Below, one piece after another: positions 63,181-64,000 of a stretch of 64,000 bases of DNA; positions within the stretch are counted from its first letter, which is position 1, and each line of letters starts with the position of its first letter. The notes beneath the pieces were generated by a model. It worked only from the letters and a program-made list of their open reading frames with translations, was not told where the DNA came from and ran no database searches. The DNA is from Buddleja alternifolia. Its lineage: Eukaryota; Streptophyta; Magnoliopsida; Lamiales; Scrophulariaceae. A program made the position numbers and the translations under genes. The stretch is from NCBI GenBank assembly GCA_019426215.1, contig CM033397.1, forward strand, positions 27,468,480-27,532,479, given 5' to 3'.

Positions 63181-64000
63181 TGACACGCAAAATCCCTAGC
63201 AAGTGTACTAGGTCGTGCAAAGTAATAAAGTGGATATTAGTCCGGGGTGTGTATCGTCTCCACAGGGACAATTGGATTTGATGCTCGTAATTGCTATATT
63301 ACCTAGATCTAAGCTAAATAAAATTATAAGATGATAGAAGTTTATACTATGAAATGACTAAACACAATTATATTATAAACAAGGTAATAAATCAAATGGA
63401 AAGAGATGATTGAGTTATGATCCTACTATGTTCTATCCTATGCTCATGAACTTCTCAATTATCCGGATTCTTAGAACGTTCTTGTCATGGCAAAACCCCC
63501 TAATGTATTTATTATTCAATCTCTTGAAATAACAAGCCTATACTAGTTAACAACTTCCTATATCTCTATAGTGAAGATTGAATTAACTAACATGCATTTG
63601 GGTTCAAAGGAATTCCTTGTTTACGAAGATCCTACATTCAATCGGGTCATCTTATCACAAAAAGCCACACAACGCAATCGATTCTATCTCTAGTCAATTA
63701 TTACATTATGATGTTTGATTTTTTGATCTCCTTTTATCTGTCTCCTCTCGGTCTCAAGACAAAGCATTATATCAAACACATGGTGATCAATCATGTGAAA
63801 GCATTAAGCATAAAATCAAATATGTAACAAGAATGTAATAAGTCCGAAAATTAATGATTCATTAAACACAAAACATCACAAAGTATTCACATAACCCAAC
63901 CACAAAGATGCTTAGCTCATACTTACAACAACAAGTGATTCAACAATTCTATAAGACATAGTTGATAAACTAATCAAAGAGAAAGAGTTGAACTACTCCC
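63181..64000 (-). mobile_element. LTR of a second Athila-like element, opposite orientation, runs off the window
   Basis: Starts TGACACGCAAAATCCCTAGC directly after copia RNase H. Reverse-complemented, the end of the LTR at 53515-54734 reads TGACACGACAAAATCCTAGC and continues in parallel (GGTCG, GTGGAT, CCGGGG, CACAGGGACAA), and the more distal GATCACC-TGTGTTTGAT block also matches. This is therefore the 3' end of a related LTR on the minus strand. The left flank AAGAG is the candidate target duplication. Confidence 0.75.

Overview
This window is AT-rich nuclear DNA of a flowering plant, most likely a eudicot. The evidence is spliced GT-AG introns in one protein-coding gene, several lineages of plant Ty1/copia and Ty3/gypsy retrotransposons, a Helitron with plant-type ends, and many MITEs. 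Only one conventional host gene is convincing: a ten-exon trimethylguanosine synthase (TGS1-like, 636 codons) on the minus strand at 33800-39785. Most of the rest is transposable elements and their debris. Scattered positions and contiguous runs of Ns show this is draft assembly sequence.

Layout. 1-5790 and 16653-22446 are two near-identical copies of one segment. It holds a decayed minus-strand copia piece, a 0.93 kb hAT-like non-autonomous element and a Helitron. The first copy ends exactly at a 100-N scaffold gap (5791-5890), so the duplication may be an assembly product. 5891-10940 is a minus-strand Ty3/gypsy element of the dual-RNase-H (Tat-like) type, cut by the gap. 11.3-16.4 kb holds MITEs, a solo LTR nested in a MITE, and the 5' end of a small copia element. 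The Helitron closes at 23242. 23.4-26.1 kb holds a 1.3 kb TIR element and two side-by-side inverted-repeat elements.

26771-32300 is a full-length copia element (minus strand) with both LTRs and a 5-bp target duplication, but with mutated protease and integrase active sites. 32.6-33.3 kb is another hAT-like element, followed by TGS1. 40.3-43.2 kb is a cluster of TIR elements plus a SINE. 45.3-46.7 kb is a three-unit tandem array.

From 47316 to the window end is one large retrotransposon nest. A copia element (47771-63180) carries a solo LTR in its own 5' LTR, which itself carries another solo LTR. In its gag sits a non-autonomous Athila-like element (53515-59329). In its zinc knuckle sits a TIR element. 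In its RNase H sits an oppositely oriented LTR that runs off the window.

No bacterial-style system or new enzyme pathway was seen. The most unusual features are: a cluster of perfect 16-bp GC palindromes placed about 20 bp upstream of the TATA box in both LTRs of the Athila-like element; that element's own 439-residue reading frame with repeated modules; a GC-AG intron that is required to read TGS1; and the assembly-sensitive duplication.
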